A stretch of DNA of 64,000 bases from Tautonia plasticadhaerens (GTDB lineage: Bacteria; Planctomycetota; Planctomycetia; Isosphaerales; Isosphaeraceae): positions 54,675-118,674 of the forward strand of contig NZ_CP036429.1 of NCBI RefSeq assembly GCF_007752535.1. The letters run 5' to 3'. Under the pieces are notes generated by a model that saw nothing but the letters and a program-made list of their open reading frames with translations, made no database searches and was not told the origin of the DNA. The translations under genes were made by a program, and so were the position numbers. Positions 27,765 to 36,830 of the stretch are shown piece after piece (positions within the stretch are counted from its first letter, which is position 1; each line of letters opens with the position of its first letter).

Positions 27765-28625
27765 ATGGCCACCCGAACCGACCCGAGGGATCCGCCGCCG
27801 GCCGACCAGCCGGAGACCCGCATCCTGGTGCGCGGCGTCGACGAGGATCTCATCGACCGGATCCTCGCCCTCCCCCGCGGCCCCAAGCGCATCCCCCGGC
27901 TCGCCTGGCTCGACGGCGACATGGAGCTGCTGAGCTTCCCCACGCGCGAGTCGATCGCCGAGATGCCACCGGCACCGCCCCCCTCCGAAGGTGCCGAGGA
28001 CCGCATCAGGCTCCGAGGCGTCGACCACGCCCTCTTCGGCCGCCTCACCGCCCTCGGCGGCAACCCCACCAACCCCCGGGTCGCCTGGCTCGACGGCGAA
28101 CTGGAGCTGATGCGCCCCTCGCCCCGCCACCTGGCACTGGCCCGGCGGCTCGATCTCCTCGTCGGCATCGCCTTGAAGGCCACGGGCGTGCCGTCCTTCG
28201 GGACCGGGCGAGTGACGCTGGCACGGCCCGACGCCGCCCGTGGCAAGATCGCCGAGGTCGCCTTCTACGTCGCCCACGTCGACCGCGGCCCGAGTCGGCG
28301 GGTGCCGGCCGTCGACCTCGGCGTGCACCCGCCGCCGGACCTGGCCATCGAGGTCGCCCTCGGACGACCCCTGGTCGATGTCGAGCGGCTGTACGCCGGC
28401 CTGGGCGTGCCGGAGCTGTGGCGCTGCGACGGCCAGGCGGTGTGCATCCTCCGGCTCGGCCGCGACGGCCGGTATGACGAGCAGGGGCGATCCGATGTCG
28501 TGCCGGGCCTGTGGGCGGCCGACGTGATGCCCGTGCTGGCGACGTCGGATGCGCCGGACGACGACCGCTGGGGGCAGGCGACCCGGCGTTGGGCCCGCGA
28601 GGACCTGGCCAACCGCCCCGCCTGA
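27765..28625 (+). CDS. Uma2 family (DUF820) putative nuclease
   Basis: 286 residues from ATG 27765, preceded by GAGGAG. The N-terminal 75 residues repeat part of the family's start (ILVRGVDEDLIDRILALPRG, RLAWLDGDMELLSF). The same motifs recur at 80-110 (IRLRGVDHALFGRLTALGGN, RVAWLDGELELMRP), an internal duplication. The PD-(D/E)XK-like core follows: VTLARPDAARGKIAEVAFYV, then DLAIEVALGRPLVDVERLYA (E-V motif) and GVPELWRCDGQ. Uma2 proteins are widespread in planctomycetes and cyanobacteria with no firm role. Confidence 0.8.
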   Translation: MATRTDPRDPPPADQPETRILVRGVDEDLIDRILALPRGPKRIPRLAWLDGDMELLSFPTRESIAEMPPAPPPSEGAEDRIRLRGVDHALFGRLTALGGNPTNPRVAWLDGELELMRPSPRHLALARRLDLLVGIALKATGVPSFGTGRVTLARPDAARGKIAEVAFYVAHVDRGPSRRVPAVDLGVHPPPDLAIEVALGRPLVDVERLYAGLGVPELWRCDGQAVCILRLGRDGRYDEQGRSDVVPGLWAADVMPVLATSDAPDDDRWGQATRRWAREDLANRPA

Positions 28626-29160
28626 GCCCGGACCGCATGGCCGCCGCCGGCCGCGCCCCGCCGGGCGGATCGAGGCCGTCACCGACCCGACCCGGGGCGG
28701 CGCGCCGGGCTACCGCCGCCGCCAGGCCTACGGCCCCGGCCGGACGATTCCCGTGGCGCGGCCGGGAGGCCTGCGGACCTCGCCGGTCGTCGACGACCTG
28801 CTGCCGGCGCCCCCGTGCCGCTGAGGACGGCGCGCGGCCGGGCGACCCGACGGCCGGGGCAGGGGGACGGGGGCCGGACCCTCACGCCCCCTCCGACGAG
28901 TCGACGGCTCCTCCCCCGGGGATGACCCGGCGGGGTCTGGACCGCCTCGTCGGCGATCCGGCAACATGGTCCTCGTCGCGGGGTCGCCGGGCCGACCGGG
29001 GCCGGGACCCGACGGACCAGGGCCGGGACCATCTCCGAGCGGCCGGGCGACCCGACGGCGGGACGGCGAGGGCACCTCCCCCCTCCCTCCGCGAGTCGGG
29101 CCGATCGAGCCGGGAGGCCGGGTCGTCCTCGGGGCAGCCCGAACCCACCGGAGACCTACG
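28626..29160. other. Gap without recognisable gene
   Basis: 535 bp of very GC-rich sequence between the Uma2 and methyltransferase genes. No frame has a protein-like signature, and no palindrome or direct repeat of note was found. It should contain the methyltransferase promoter. Confidence 0.35.
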
Positions 29161-30561
29161 ATGGTGATCGCCGCGAAGAAGAAGCCGGGCCGGGACGGCG
29201 GGCCTCCGAAGAAGGGTCAGCTCGCCGATGGCGTGTCGTCTCGGAGCGGGCCGGCCCCCGACGCCGAGCAGGATGCCCCGGCGCGTCCCGGATCGAACCC
29301 CTCGCCGGATGTCCTCCCCGAGCTGAGTGCCGACGGGCATGAGTCGCTGAGGGAAGGTATCCGCAAGCGGGGGGTCCAGGTCCCCGTCGAGATCGACGCC
29401 GCCACCGAGGAGGTCCTGGACGGGCGGGCCAGGGTCATGATCTGCCGGGAACTCGGGATCCGCCACTACCCGAGGCGGGTGGTCACCGGGCTGGACACCG
29501 AGGAGGACCGCCGGCACCACCGTCTGCGGGCCAACTGCCTCCGCCGGCAGATGGACCGGTCCACCCTAAAGGGGCTCGTACTGGCCGAGATGAGGCGCAA
29601 GCCGCAGAGCGACCGGCTGCTGGCCTCGATCTTCGGCCTCGCCCACTCGACGATCGGCGTGTGGAGACGTGAGTTCTCGTCAACCGGACGATGCCGTCCG
29701 GTAGGGAGTTTCACATCCGCGAATGGGAAGACGTTCCGCCGCCCGACCGCCATCTACGCCACCACGCCCGTCACCGCCTCCCGGGCCGCCGAGCTGCTCA
29801 ACGCCCTCGGCGAGGACGCCCCCGGCCGGGAACTCTCCCCGAGGGCCGCCGAGAAGCTCCTGCTGGGCCGGCGGCGGGAGCAGGCCGACGCCCGGGTCGT
29901 CGCAGCAAAGGGCAAGCCCGGCGTCCTGGCGGGGAGGTTCCAGGACCTGGGCGGGCGGATCGGTGACGCGACCGTCGATGCGATCTGGACCGACCCGCCG
30001 TACTCCCGGGCCTGGGTCGAGGACGGCCAGTGGGCCGACCTGGGGGGCCTCGCCGCCCGGGTGCTCCGGCCCGGCGGCGTGCTGGCGACCTACTGCGGGG
30101 TCGCCTACCTCGACCGGGTGCTCCCGCAACTCTGCGGCGCCGGCCTGGCGTATTTCTGGACGTTCAGCGTCCGGTATTCGGGGCTCTCGTCGCGGAACTA
30201 TCAGGTGAACGCAATCAACAAGTGGAAGCCGATCCTCGTCTTCGGCAAGGGGCGGGCCAAGTTCGCCGGGGCGATCCCGGATTCGTGGGAGGGGGGCGGC
30301 CGGGTCAAGGCGCTCCACGAGTGGGAGCAGCCGGAGCAGGAGTGCCTGTACTGGCTGCATCGGCTGGCCGGGCCGGGCTCGGTGGTCCTGGACCCCTGCT
30401 GCGGCAGCGGGACGACGCTGGTCTGCGCCGGGCGGGTGGGGATGAGGTCGATCGGCTTCGATTGCGACCCGGGGGCGGTCGCCCTGGCGCGGGCACGGCT
30501 GGCTGGCAAGGCGACCCCGAGGGGCGAGTCGAGCGGATCGCCCGCGAACGCTCCAAGGTGA
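29161..30561 (+). CDS. ParB-like / HTH / DNA methyltransferase fusion protein
   Basis: 466 residues from ATG 29161 (GGAG 8 bp upstream). Residues 44-125 form a ParB/sulfiredoxin-like N-terminal domain (GHESLREGIRKRGVQVPVEI, EEVLDGRARVMICRELGI). An HTH follows at about 133-175 (KPQSDRLLASIFGLAHSTIG). The C-terminal amino-methyltransferase has catalytic DPPY at 278-281, then PGGVLATYCG, and the SAM-binding DPCCGSGTT at 411-419. The order DPPY before the SAM motif fits the beta or N4-cytosine class. No restriction enzyme gene is nearby, so it looks like an orphan methyltransferase whose ParB and HTH parts may choose its site. Such fusions occur in phage and mobile elements. Specificity unknown. 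Confidence 0.85.
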   Translation: MVIAAKKKPGRDGGPPKKGQLADGVSSRSGPAPDAEQDAPARPGSNPSPDVLPELSADGHESLREGIRKRGVQVPVEIDAATEEVLDGRARVMICRELGIRHYPRRVVTGLDTEEDRRHHRLRANCLRRQMDRSTLKGLVLAEMRRKPQSDRLLASIFGLAHSTIGVWRREFSSTGRCRPVGSFTSANGKTFRRPTAIYATTPVTASRAAELLNALGEDAPGRELSPRAAEKLLLGRRREQADARVVAAKGKPGVLAGRFQDLGGRIGDATVDAIWTDPPYSRAWVEDGQWADLGGLAARVLRPGGVLATYCGVAYLDRVLPQLCGAGLAYFWTFSVRYSGLSSRNYQVNAINKWKPILVFGKGRAKFAGAIPDSWEGGGRVKALHEWEQPEQECLYWLHRLAGPGSVVLDPCCGSGTTLVCAGRVGMRSIGFDCDPGAVALARARLAGKATPRGESSGSPANAPR

Positions 30562-30610
30562 CCTGAGCCCCGGACACCATCCTCGCCGGCCGGTACCACG
30601 ACCTGAGCCG

Positions 30611-30850
30611 ATGGGGCTGGCGGAGGAACTGGTCGATCGGGGAGTGACGCGGCTGGTGGCCGAGGGACTGGTCCGGGCCTCCCCCGAAGGCCGCATCCGG
30701 GCCCGGATTGACGCAATGGACCGGGTGCGGGCTGCTCGGCCCGAGGAGCCCAAGGGGCCGGCCGCCTACCTGGTACAGGCGATCCGGGAGGATTTCGCCC
30801 TGCCGCCCGCCCCCGACGCAGCGGCGGGCCCACGGCCTGCTTCCGAGGGA
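30611..30850 (+). pseudogene. C-terminal remnant of a replication-initiator-like protein
   Basis: ATG 30611 gives MGLAEELVDRGVTRLVAEGL, then ASPEGRIRARIDAMDRVRAA and GPAAYLVQAIREDFALPPAP. The pattern L-V-x-R-G-V-x-x-x-x-A-x-x-L-V ... I-x-x-x-I-D ... G-P-A-A-Y-L-V-x-x-I-R-x-D-F is that of the C-terminal module of RepA-like or phage replication proteins. The N-terminal winged-helix part is absent. After about residue 80 the sequence is no longer protein-like. Assignment is from pattern memory only. Confidence 0.4.
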
Positions 30851-30867
30851 CGGGTGTTAAGTTGTCC

Positions 30868-31033
30868 GCTATCTGGGCTCTCCCGCACTCTCGGTGACGG
30901 AGGTCCGCCTCCGGCCCAGACCGTCCCTGAAATCCCGGCAAATCGCAGGACTTTCCAGACGCACGGGGGGCCGGAGCACCGAGAGTGCGGGAGAGCCGCT
31001 ATCTGGCACGGTTCCTCTGGAGCTATCTGGCAC
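30868..31033. repeat. 21-bp inverted repeat plus three copies of GCTATCTGG
   Basis: GGCTCTCCCGCACTCTCGGTG at 30876-30896 recurs exactly inverted at 30977-30997. GCTATCTGG occurs at 30868-30876, 30998-31006 and 31022-31030; the last two share GCTATCTGGCAC, 24 bp apart. The stretch is non-coding and lies between the replication-initiator-like remnant and the ECF sigma gene. It could be a relict iteron origin, a regulatory region, or the ends of a small lost insertion. Confidence 0.65.
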
Positions 31034-31265
31034 CATCCCGCATCGCCTTTCAGCGAACCGCCACCGAGGGTGAAGGACTCGACAGCGGGCCATCTCGAAG
31101 CAGGGCACCGACGTCCCCATAAGACCTATCTCCCCCCATGCATGGCGATTAACCTGGAGAAGGACCACTCCATCCTCCCGGAAGCCGTGCTGCGGAGAGA
31201 TTCGGCCAGGATGACCGAGCACGGCCGAGAATCCGGGTGCCTCCGGCCTGCGGTGACCGGCGCCC

Positions 31266-31862
31266 ATGAACGACGTGACACGCATCCTCTCGGCCATCGA
31301 GCAGGGCGACCCCAAGGCCGCCGGTGAACTCCTGCCGCTCGTCTACGGAGAGCTCCGGCGGCTCGCGAAGCAGAGGCTCGCCCAGGAGAAGGCGGGGCAG
31401 ACGCTCCAGGCCACGGCGCTGGTGCATGAGGCCTACCTCCGGCTCGTCGATGGGGAGGCGGTCCGGCGCTGGGATAGCCGGGGGCACTTCTTCGCCGCGG
31501 CGGCCGAGGCCATACGCCGCATTCTCGTCGACAACGCCCGCCGCAAGCGGGCGGAGAAGCACGGCGGCCGGATGGCCCGCCGGGAGTTCGATGACGTCGA
31601 CATCGCGGCCCCGGCCCCCTCGGAGGACCTCCTGGCCCTCGATGAGGCGCTCGCGAGGCTTGAGGCCGAGGACCCGGTCAAGGCCCAGCTCGTGAAGCTC
31701 CGCTACTTCGCCGGCCTCTCCGAGGAGGAGGCGGCGCAGGCGCTGGGTATCTCCCGCACCACGGCCCACCGCCACTGGCGATACGCCAGGGTCTGGCTGC
31801 TCAATCAGCTGGGAGGAGAGGGGGGGCCGCAAGAAATCCGGCGAGGACCGACCGGGCCGTGA
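31266..31862 (+). CDS. ECF-family RNA polymerase sigma factor (SigK-like, planctomycete type)
   Basis: 198 residues from ATG 31266. Region 2 starts ELLPLVYGELRRLAKQRLAQ and includes TLQATALVHEAYLRLVDGEA and FFAAAAEAIRRILVDNARRK. Region 4 is LRYFAGLSEEEAAQALGIS followed by TTAHRHWRYARVWLL. This is the TIGR02999-type ECF sigma factor common in planctomycetes. No anti-sigma gene is adjacent; a Ser/Thr kinase follows after 66 bp on the same strand. In this class the kinase is thought to replace the anti-sigma factor by phosphorylation control. The -10/-35 it recognises is not known from this sequence. Confidence 0.9.
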   Translation: MNDVTRILSAIEQGDPKAAGELLPLVYGELRRLAKQRLAQEKAGQTLQATALVHEAYLRLVDGEAVRRWDSRGHFFAAAAEAIRRILVDNARRKRAEKHGGRMARREFDDVDIAAPAPSEDLLALDEALARLEAEDPVKAQLVKLRYFAGLSEEEAAQALGISRTTAHRHWRYARVWLLNQLGGEGGPQEIRRGPTGP

Positions 31863-31928
31863 AGCGCTCCGGCCTCGTTTTACGCATTGCCCTATGGGGA
31901 AGGACGTGCGGCGACGGGGGTGTTGGCC

Positions 31929-34900
31929 ATGCACCAGACTGCTCCGAATGCCGAGGAGATCTTCCTGGCGGCCCTCGAGATCGAAGGGGCGGAGGCCCGT
32001 TCATCCTACCTGGACGAGGTCTGCGGCGATCCCGAGTTGCGTCGCCACGTCGAGCATCTCCTCGCCCTGGATGCCCGGGCGAGCGGCTTCCTCGAGCCCC
32101 CCGCGTCGACGCCGACGCTCACGGTCGAGGCGCCGAATCCCTTGGAGGGCACCGTCATCGGCCCGTACCGGCTGATGGAGCAGATCGGGGAGGGCGGCAT
32201 GGGTGTCGTCTACGTCGCCGAGCAGCTCGAGCCGGTCCGCCGTCGCGTGGCCCTGAAGGTCATCAAGCCGGGCATGGACACCGAGCAGGTCGTCGCCCGG
32301 TTCGAGGCGGAGCGGCAGGCGCTGGCGCTGATGGACCACCCCAACATCGCCCGCGTCATCGACGCGGGGATGACCGCCTCGGGCCGCCCCTACTTCGTCA
32401 TGGAGCTGGTCCGGGGCATCCAGATCACGGAGTACTGCGATGGGGAGCAGCTCTCCATCCGCGACCGGTTGGAGCTATTCGTCCTGGTCTGCCGGGCCGT
32501 GCAGCACGCCCACCAGAAGGGGGTCATCCACCGCGACCTGAAGCCCTCCAACATCCTGGTCACCGTCATCGACGGGGAGGCCGTGCCGAAGGTCATCGAC
32601 TTCGGCGTCGCCAAGGCGACCGGCCCGGCGCTGACCGATCGCTCCCTCTTCACCTGCTTCCACCAGCTCATCGGCACGCCGCTGTACATGAGCCCCGAGC
32701 AGGCGGCCCTCACGGGCGTCGACGTCGATACCCGGAGCGACATCTACTCCCTCGGGGTTCTGCTCTATGAGTTGCTGACCGGGACGACGCCCTTCGACAG
32801 CGAGTCGCTCCGGCGGGCCGCCTTCGACGAGATGCGGCGGATCATCTGCGAGGAGGAGCCGCCGCGGCCCAGCACGCGACTCAGCTCGCTCGGCGTGACG
32901 CTCTCGACCGCCTCGGCCAAGCGGAAGGCCGACCCGAGGCGGCTCGTCCTGTCACTGCGGAGCGAGTTGGACTGGGTGGTGATGAAGGCCCTGGAGAAGG
33001 ACCGTCGACGTCGCTATGAGACGGCCAACGACTTCGCCGCCGACGTGTTGCGCTACTTGACCGACCGGCCGGTGGAGGCGTGCCCGCCCTCGGCGTGGTA
33101 CCGGCTCGGCAAGTTCGCCAGGCGGAATCGGCTCGCCTTCGGTATCGGGTCTTCGCTGGCCGCCTCACTGGTGCTCGGAGTCCTCGGGCTCACCGCAGGC
33201 CTGCTCGCCATCGCCCGGGAGCGGAGTAAGGCCGAGGAACGCCTCGTCCTCGCCCGTCAGGCCGTCGACGAGATGTACACCGAGGTGGCCGAGGAGTGGC
33301 TGGCCGACCGAGAGCAGATGACGCCCCTCCAGCGTCAGTTCCTCGAAAAGGCTTTGAGGTTCTACACACGGTTCGCCGCCGAACCGGCGGCCGATCCCGA
33401 GGACCGACACAAAGCTGCTCAGGCCCTGGAGCGGGTCGGCCAGATCCAGCGTGCCTTCGGACAGACGCTGGAAGCGTTGTCGAGCTCGGAGCGGGCCGTC
33501 GCTCGCCTCACGGCGCTTGCAGGTGAGATTCCCGACCGGCCGGAATATCGGCGAAGCCTCTCGGAAGCCCTCGGGAGCCTCGCTCAGCTTCAGGGGGAGG
33601 CAGGCCGGATCGTGGAGGCGGAATCCACCCATCGCCGAGCCATCGCGATTCACGGAGAACTACGAAGAGCTGGGGCGGATCGGATTGAATCCGAGGAACT
33701 GAGCCTCCTCTACTGGCATCACTACCTCCTCTCGGAAGTTCTCATCGCCAAGGGCTGGGGAAATGCGGCCAAGAGAGAAGCTGATCGAGCGTTCGAGGTC
33801 GCCGGGCAGCGGCTCAAGGAAACCCCGAATGATCCCGGGGCACGCCACGAAATGGCACTCGCCCTGATCGAGAATGCGAAGTTCTCCGAAGCGTTCGGGC
33901 GCCCGGCCGAGGCTGAGGAGCTGCTCCGACGGGCGGTCGCCATCATCGAGTCGCCGGTGGCCGAAAAGCCGGCCAAGGCGGAATATCGGGCAGTCCTAGC
34001 TCTCGGCTGGAACAACCTGGGTGTGCTCCTCATGAACCTGGGCCGGCAAGATCACGAAGCCGAACGTCTCGACGACGCCAGGGCCGCCTTCCAGCAGGGG
34101 GACGCCGTGTCCGAGCAGCTTGTGGAGGCATACCCCCACGTGGTCCGCTACAGGTCGTTCCGGGCCGGAACTTTGAACAACCTGGGGTATGCCTTGATGC
34201 ACGCCGGGCGGCTCGACGAGGCCCTCGACGTCCACCGACGTTGCCTCGCCATCCGCGAGCAGATCCTCGCCCAGTATCCGGATGTGCCGGAGCATCGAGC
34301 CGATGTCAGCTTTTCTTTGGGTAGCGTCGCCTCCGCCCTAGGGAAGGGGGGGAATTGGGCACAGGTCCTTGAATTGATCGACCGAGCAGTCTCGGACCTC
34401 AGGAGTGCCCTGGCAGCCTCGGTCGGGAATTCGAGGTATGGAGACCGACTCCAGGACACACTCCGGCGACGTGCCGAGGCACGGCTCAAGCTCGGCGATC
34501 ATGAGGCAGCGGCCGAGGACGCCCACGAGATGTGGCACGGAGGGATTCCCAACTCGAATCAGGGCAGGACCGCGTTCAATGCCTATCTCACCCTCCGTGA
34601 TTGCCTCACGGTTGCTCGGAACGATCCCGAGCTCGCACTGGAGCGTCGAGAGGAGGTCGCCGACGCCTACCTCGATCGGGCCCGGGCGATGCTCAACGAA
34701 GCCGAACGATGTGGGGCGATGAACGCGACCGGGACCGTCATCGTTCAACTTGTGACCGAACTCGCCGCCAGCGACCTGACGGAGGTGCGCGATCCGGTTC
34801 GCGCCGTCCGGGTCGCGGAAGGGTACCTGGAACGTCACCCCGGAGAGGCCGAGCTCTGGAAGGCCCTGGGGCTGGCGCGGTATCGCGCTGGTGATGGGGA

Positions 34901-35174
34901 TGGGGCAATCCAGGCCGTGGAGGAGGCCAAAGAGATCAAGGGGCGATTAACAACTCCGCTTGAATTCACGCTCTTGGCCGCGGCCCATGCGAGCAAAGGT
35001 GAGATGGAGGTGGCCCGAGGATACTTCGAGCGAGCCCGGGCCGCGAGCACGGAGCATTGGATGAGCGACACGCCGCAGTCTCTGACCGAGGAGGCGGCAT
35101 CCCTCCTGGGGATGGACGAGCCGACCGGAGCCGCTCGGGACCCAGGTGACGAGTCCAGGTCCGAAGAAATGTGA
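31929..35174 (+). CDS. Membrane Ser/Thr protein kinase paired with ECF sigma factor
   Basis: 1081 residues from ATG 31929. An N-terminal helical segment (EIFLAALEIEGAEARSSYLD) precedes the Hanks kinase: GEGGMGVVY (87-95), Lys110, HRDLKPSN (201-208), DFG (224-226), GTPLYMSPEQ, and AxPE-helix DIYSLGVLLYELLTG. One membrane helix lies at about 402-429. The remaining 650 residues are alpha-helical TPR-like repeats (IHRRCLAIREQIL-type units, e.g. DEALDVHRRCLAIREQILAQ). It should phosphorylate targets in the cytoplasm, likely including the sigma factor encoded just upstream. Frame intact. Signal unknown. Confidence 0.9.
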   Translation: MHQTAPNAEEIFLAALEIEGAEARSSYLDEVCGDPELRRHVEHLLALDARASGFLEPPASTPTLTVEAPNPLEGTVIGPYRLMEQIGEGGMGVVYVAEQLEPVRRRVALKVIKPGMDTEQVVARFEAERQALALMDHPNIARVIDAGMTASGRPYFVMELVRGIQITEYCDGEQLSIRDRLELFVLVCRAVQHAHQKGVIHRDLKPSNILVTVIDGEAVPKVIDFGVAKATGPALTDRSLFTCFHQLIGTPLYMSPEQAALTGVDVDTRSDIYSLGVLLYELLTGTTPFDSESLRRAAFDEMRRIICEEEPPRPSTRLSSLGVTLSTASAKRKADPRRLVLSLRSELDWVVMKALEKDRRRRYETANDFAADVLRYLTDRPVEACPPSAWYRLGKFARRNRLAFGIGSSLAASLVLGVLGLTAGLLAIARERSKAEERLVLARQAVDEMYTEVAEEWLADREQMTPLQRQFLEKALRFYTRFAAEPAADPEDRHKAAQALERVGQIQRAFGQTLEALSSSERAVARLTALAGEIPDRPEYRRSLSEALGSLAQLQGEAGRIVEAESTHRRAIAIHGELRRAGADRIESEELSLLYWHHYLLSEVLIAKGWGNAAKREADRAFEVAGQRLKETPNDPGARHEMALALIENAKFSEAFGRPAEAEELLRRAVAIIESPVAEKPAKAEYRAVLALGWNNLGVLLMNLGRQDHEAERLDDARAAFQQGDAVSEQLVEAYPHVVRYRSFRAGTLNNLGYALMHAGRLDEALDVHRRCLAIREQILAQYPDVPEHRADVSFSLGSVASALGKGGNWAQVLELIDRAVSDLRSALAASVGNSRYGDRLQDTLRRRAEARLKLGDHEAAAEDAHEMWHGGIPNSNQGRTAFNAYLTLRDCLTVARNDPELALERREEVADAYLDRARAMLNEAERCGAMNATGTVIVQLVTELAASDLTEVRDPVRAVRVAEGYLERHPGEAELWKALGLARYRAGDGDGAIQAVEEAKEIKGRLTTPLEFTLLAAAHASKGEMEVARGYFERARAASTEHWMSDTPQSLTEEAASLLGMDEPTGAARDPGDESRSEEM

Positions 35175-35294
35175 ATCGATTTCCGGTGTGACCGGAGGAG
35201 ACGCGACCGTCGCGGGCCCGAGGCCCCGCTGCACGGCGGGCGGACGTCCTGCGCGCCGTGATTATCACCACCCCTGCCATCAAGGAGCTGTCCC

Positions 35295-36830
35295 ATGACC
35301 CGATCCGCTTCGGACGCCAGGAAGACCGGCCCGCGTCGGCGTTTTGCCCTTCGCCCCCAGGCCGAGTCGCTCGAGGGGCGTCAGTTCCTCTCCGCAGGCG
35401 ACCTCGACCTCTCCTTCAGCACGGGCGGTTGGACGACCGTCAGCCCGGTCACCGATGCGAAGGAGACGAACTACGATTACGCGCACGACGTGGCCATCCT
35501 GGGAGACGGTAAGATCCTCGTGGCCGGGACGTCCTACCCGGACCGATTCGGCCTGACCAGGCTCGGTCCGGACGGCGCGCTCGACACCACGTTCGGGACC
35601 GGAGGCCGGGCCCTTTCCACCTTCGGGACCAGGCAGACCTATGGCGGCATGGCGGTCCAGGGCGATGGCAAGATCGTCATCGTGGGCGGGATCGACAACG
35701 GCGTCCAGGTCAACCGTCGCAGCTACGTCTACAACAACGACATGTTGATCGTGCGGTACAACGCCAACGGCTCCCTCGACCCCACGTTCGGGGTCGGTGG
35801 GGTCGTCGAGCTGGGCATTAGCACCTACGGCGGCGATTCCCCCGGCGACTTGCAGAATAAGTACGACGAGGCGCTGGGTGTCGCAGTGCAGGCGGACGGT
35901 AAGATCGTCGTCTCGGGCAGGGCGTACGTCGGGGCGGGCGACTACGATGGCGTGCTGTTGCGCCTCAACCCCGACGGATCGCAAGACACCTCGTTCGGGG
36001 CCGGTGGCCATGCCGTCAGCCCCGACGCGGCGTCCTTCCTGAACGTGGCGATCCAGGCCGACGGTAAGATCGTCGTCCAGGGCGACCGGAGCGGGGCGAC
36101 GCTTGGGCGGTTCAACGGCGACGGCTCCGTGGATGACGGCACGGCCAGTGACACGACCCCCGGCGACGCCTTCGGTACCGGAGGCTTCGTCACCTCGACG
36201 ACCCCCCTGGGTGGGCGGGGCTGGGAGAACCTGCTCATCCGGCCCGATGACGGCTCCATCCTGGCCCAGGGCACCGTGGATGACGGCCAGAATAGCGACA
36301 TCGGCCTGTTCCGCGTCCTCGGCGATGGCACGCCCGACTCGAGCTTCGGCACGGCAGGCATGGCCCGCGTCGATGTCGGGCCCTACGAGTACTCGGGCGG
36401 CATGGCCCTCATGCCCGACGGCCGCATCGTCGTCGTCGGTGGCTATCTGGGCGACCGCAACGTCAACGTGGAACACGCCTTGATCGCCCGCCTGACGCCG
36501 CAAGGGACGCTCGATCCGACCTTCGGCACCGGCGGGGTGGCCTTGCAGAACTTCTCCACGACGCGCGATGAGTTCGCCGGAGTCGCCCTGCAACCCGATG
36601 GCCGGATCGTCGCCGTCGGCACCTGGTACCGCTCGGCCAACAAGAGCACTTCGGAGGGCGACTTCCTCATCACCCGCTTCCATGGCGACGACATGACGAG
36701 CCTCTCATCCTTCGGCGCGCCCTCGTTGGAGGGCGCGTCCTCGGCCACCAAGGGCGACCTCACGATCCTGGCATCCGACTGGATCCAGTCCCCGAAGAGG
36801 AAGCGGCCCGGCACCATCGCCGCTCGGTGA
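35295..36830 (+). CDS. Secreted delta-60-repeat (beta-propeller-like) protein
   Basis: 511 residues from ATG 35295. The N-terminal export signature is RPQAESLEGRQFLSAGDLDL. The body consists of about nine delta-60 repeats (TIGR02608 type), each of the form G-x-A-V-Q-x-D-G-K-I-V-V-x-G ... F-x-L-x-R-L-x-P-D-G-x-L-D-x-x-F-G-x-G-G. Examples are LGVAVQADGKIVVSGRAYVG and LLRLNPDGSQDTSFGAGGHA. The C-terminal 45 residues lack the repeat and read SPKRKRPGTIAAR at the end. Predicted extracellular. It follows the sigma-kinase pair on the same strand with a 120-bp gap, so it could belong to the same regulon. Confidence 0.85.
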   Translation: MTRSASDARKTGPRRRFALRPQAESLEGRQFLSAGDLDLSFSTGGWTTVSPVTDAKETNYDYAHDVAILGDGKILVAGTSYPDRFGLTRLGPDGALDTTFGTGGRALSTFGTRQTYGGMAVQGDGKIVIVGGIDNGVQVNRRSYVYNNDMLIVRYNANGSLDPTFGVGGVVELGISTYGGDSPGDLQNKYDEALGVAVQADGKIVVSGRAYVGAGDYDGVLLRLNPDGSQDTSFGAGGHAVSPDAASFLNVAIQADGKIVVQGDRSGATLGRFNGDGSVDDGTASDTTPGDAFGTGGFVTSTTPLGGRGWENLLIRPDDGSILAQGTVDDGQNSDIGLFRVLGDGTPDSSFGTAGMARVDVGPYEYSGGMALMPDGRIVVVGGYLGDRNVNVEHALIARLTPQGTLDPTFGTGGVALQNFSTTRDEFAGVALQPDGRIVAVGTWYRSANKSTSEGDFLITRFHGDDMTSLSSFGAPSLEGASSATKGDLTILASDWIQSPKRKRPGTIAAR

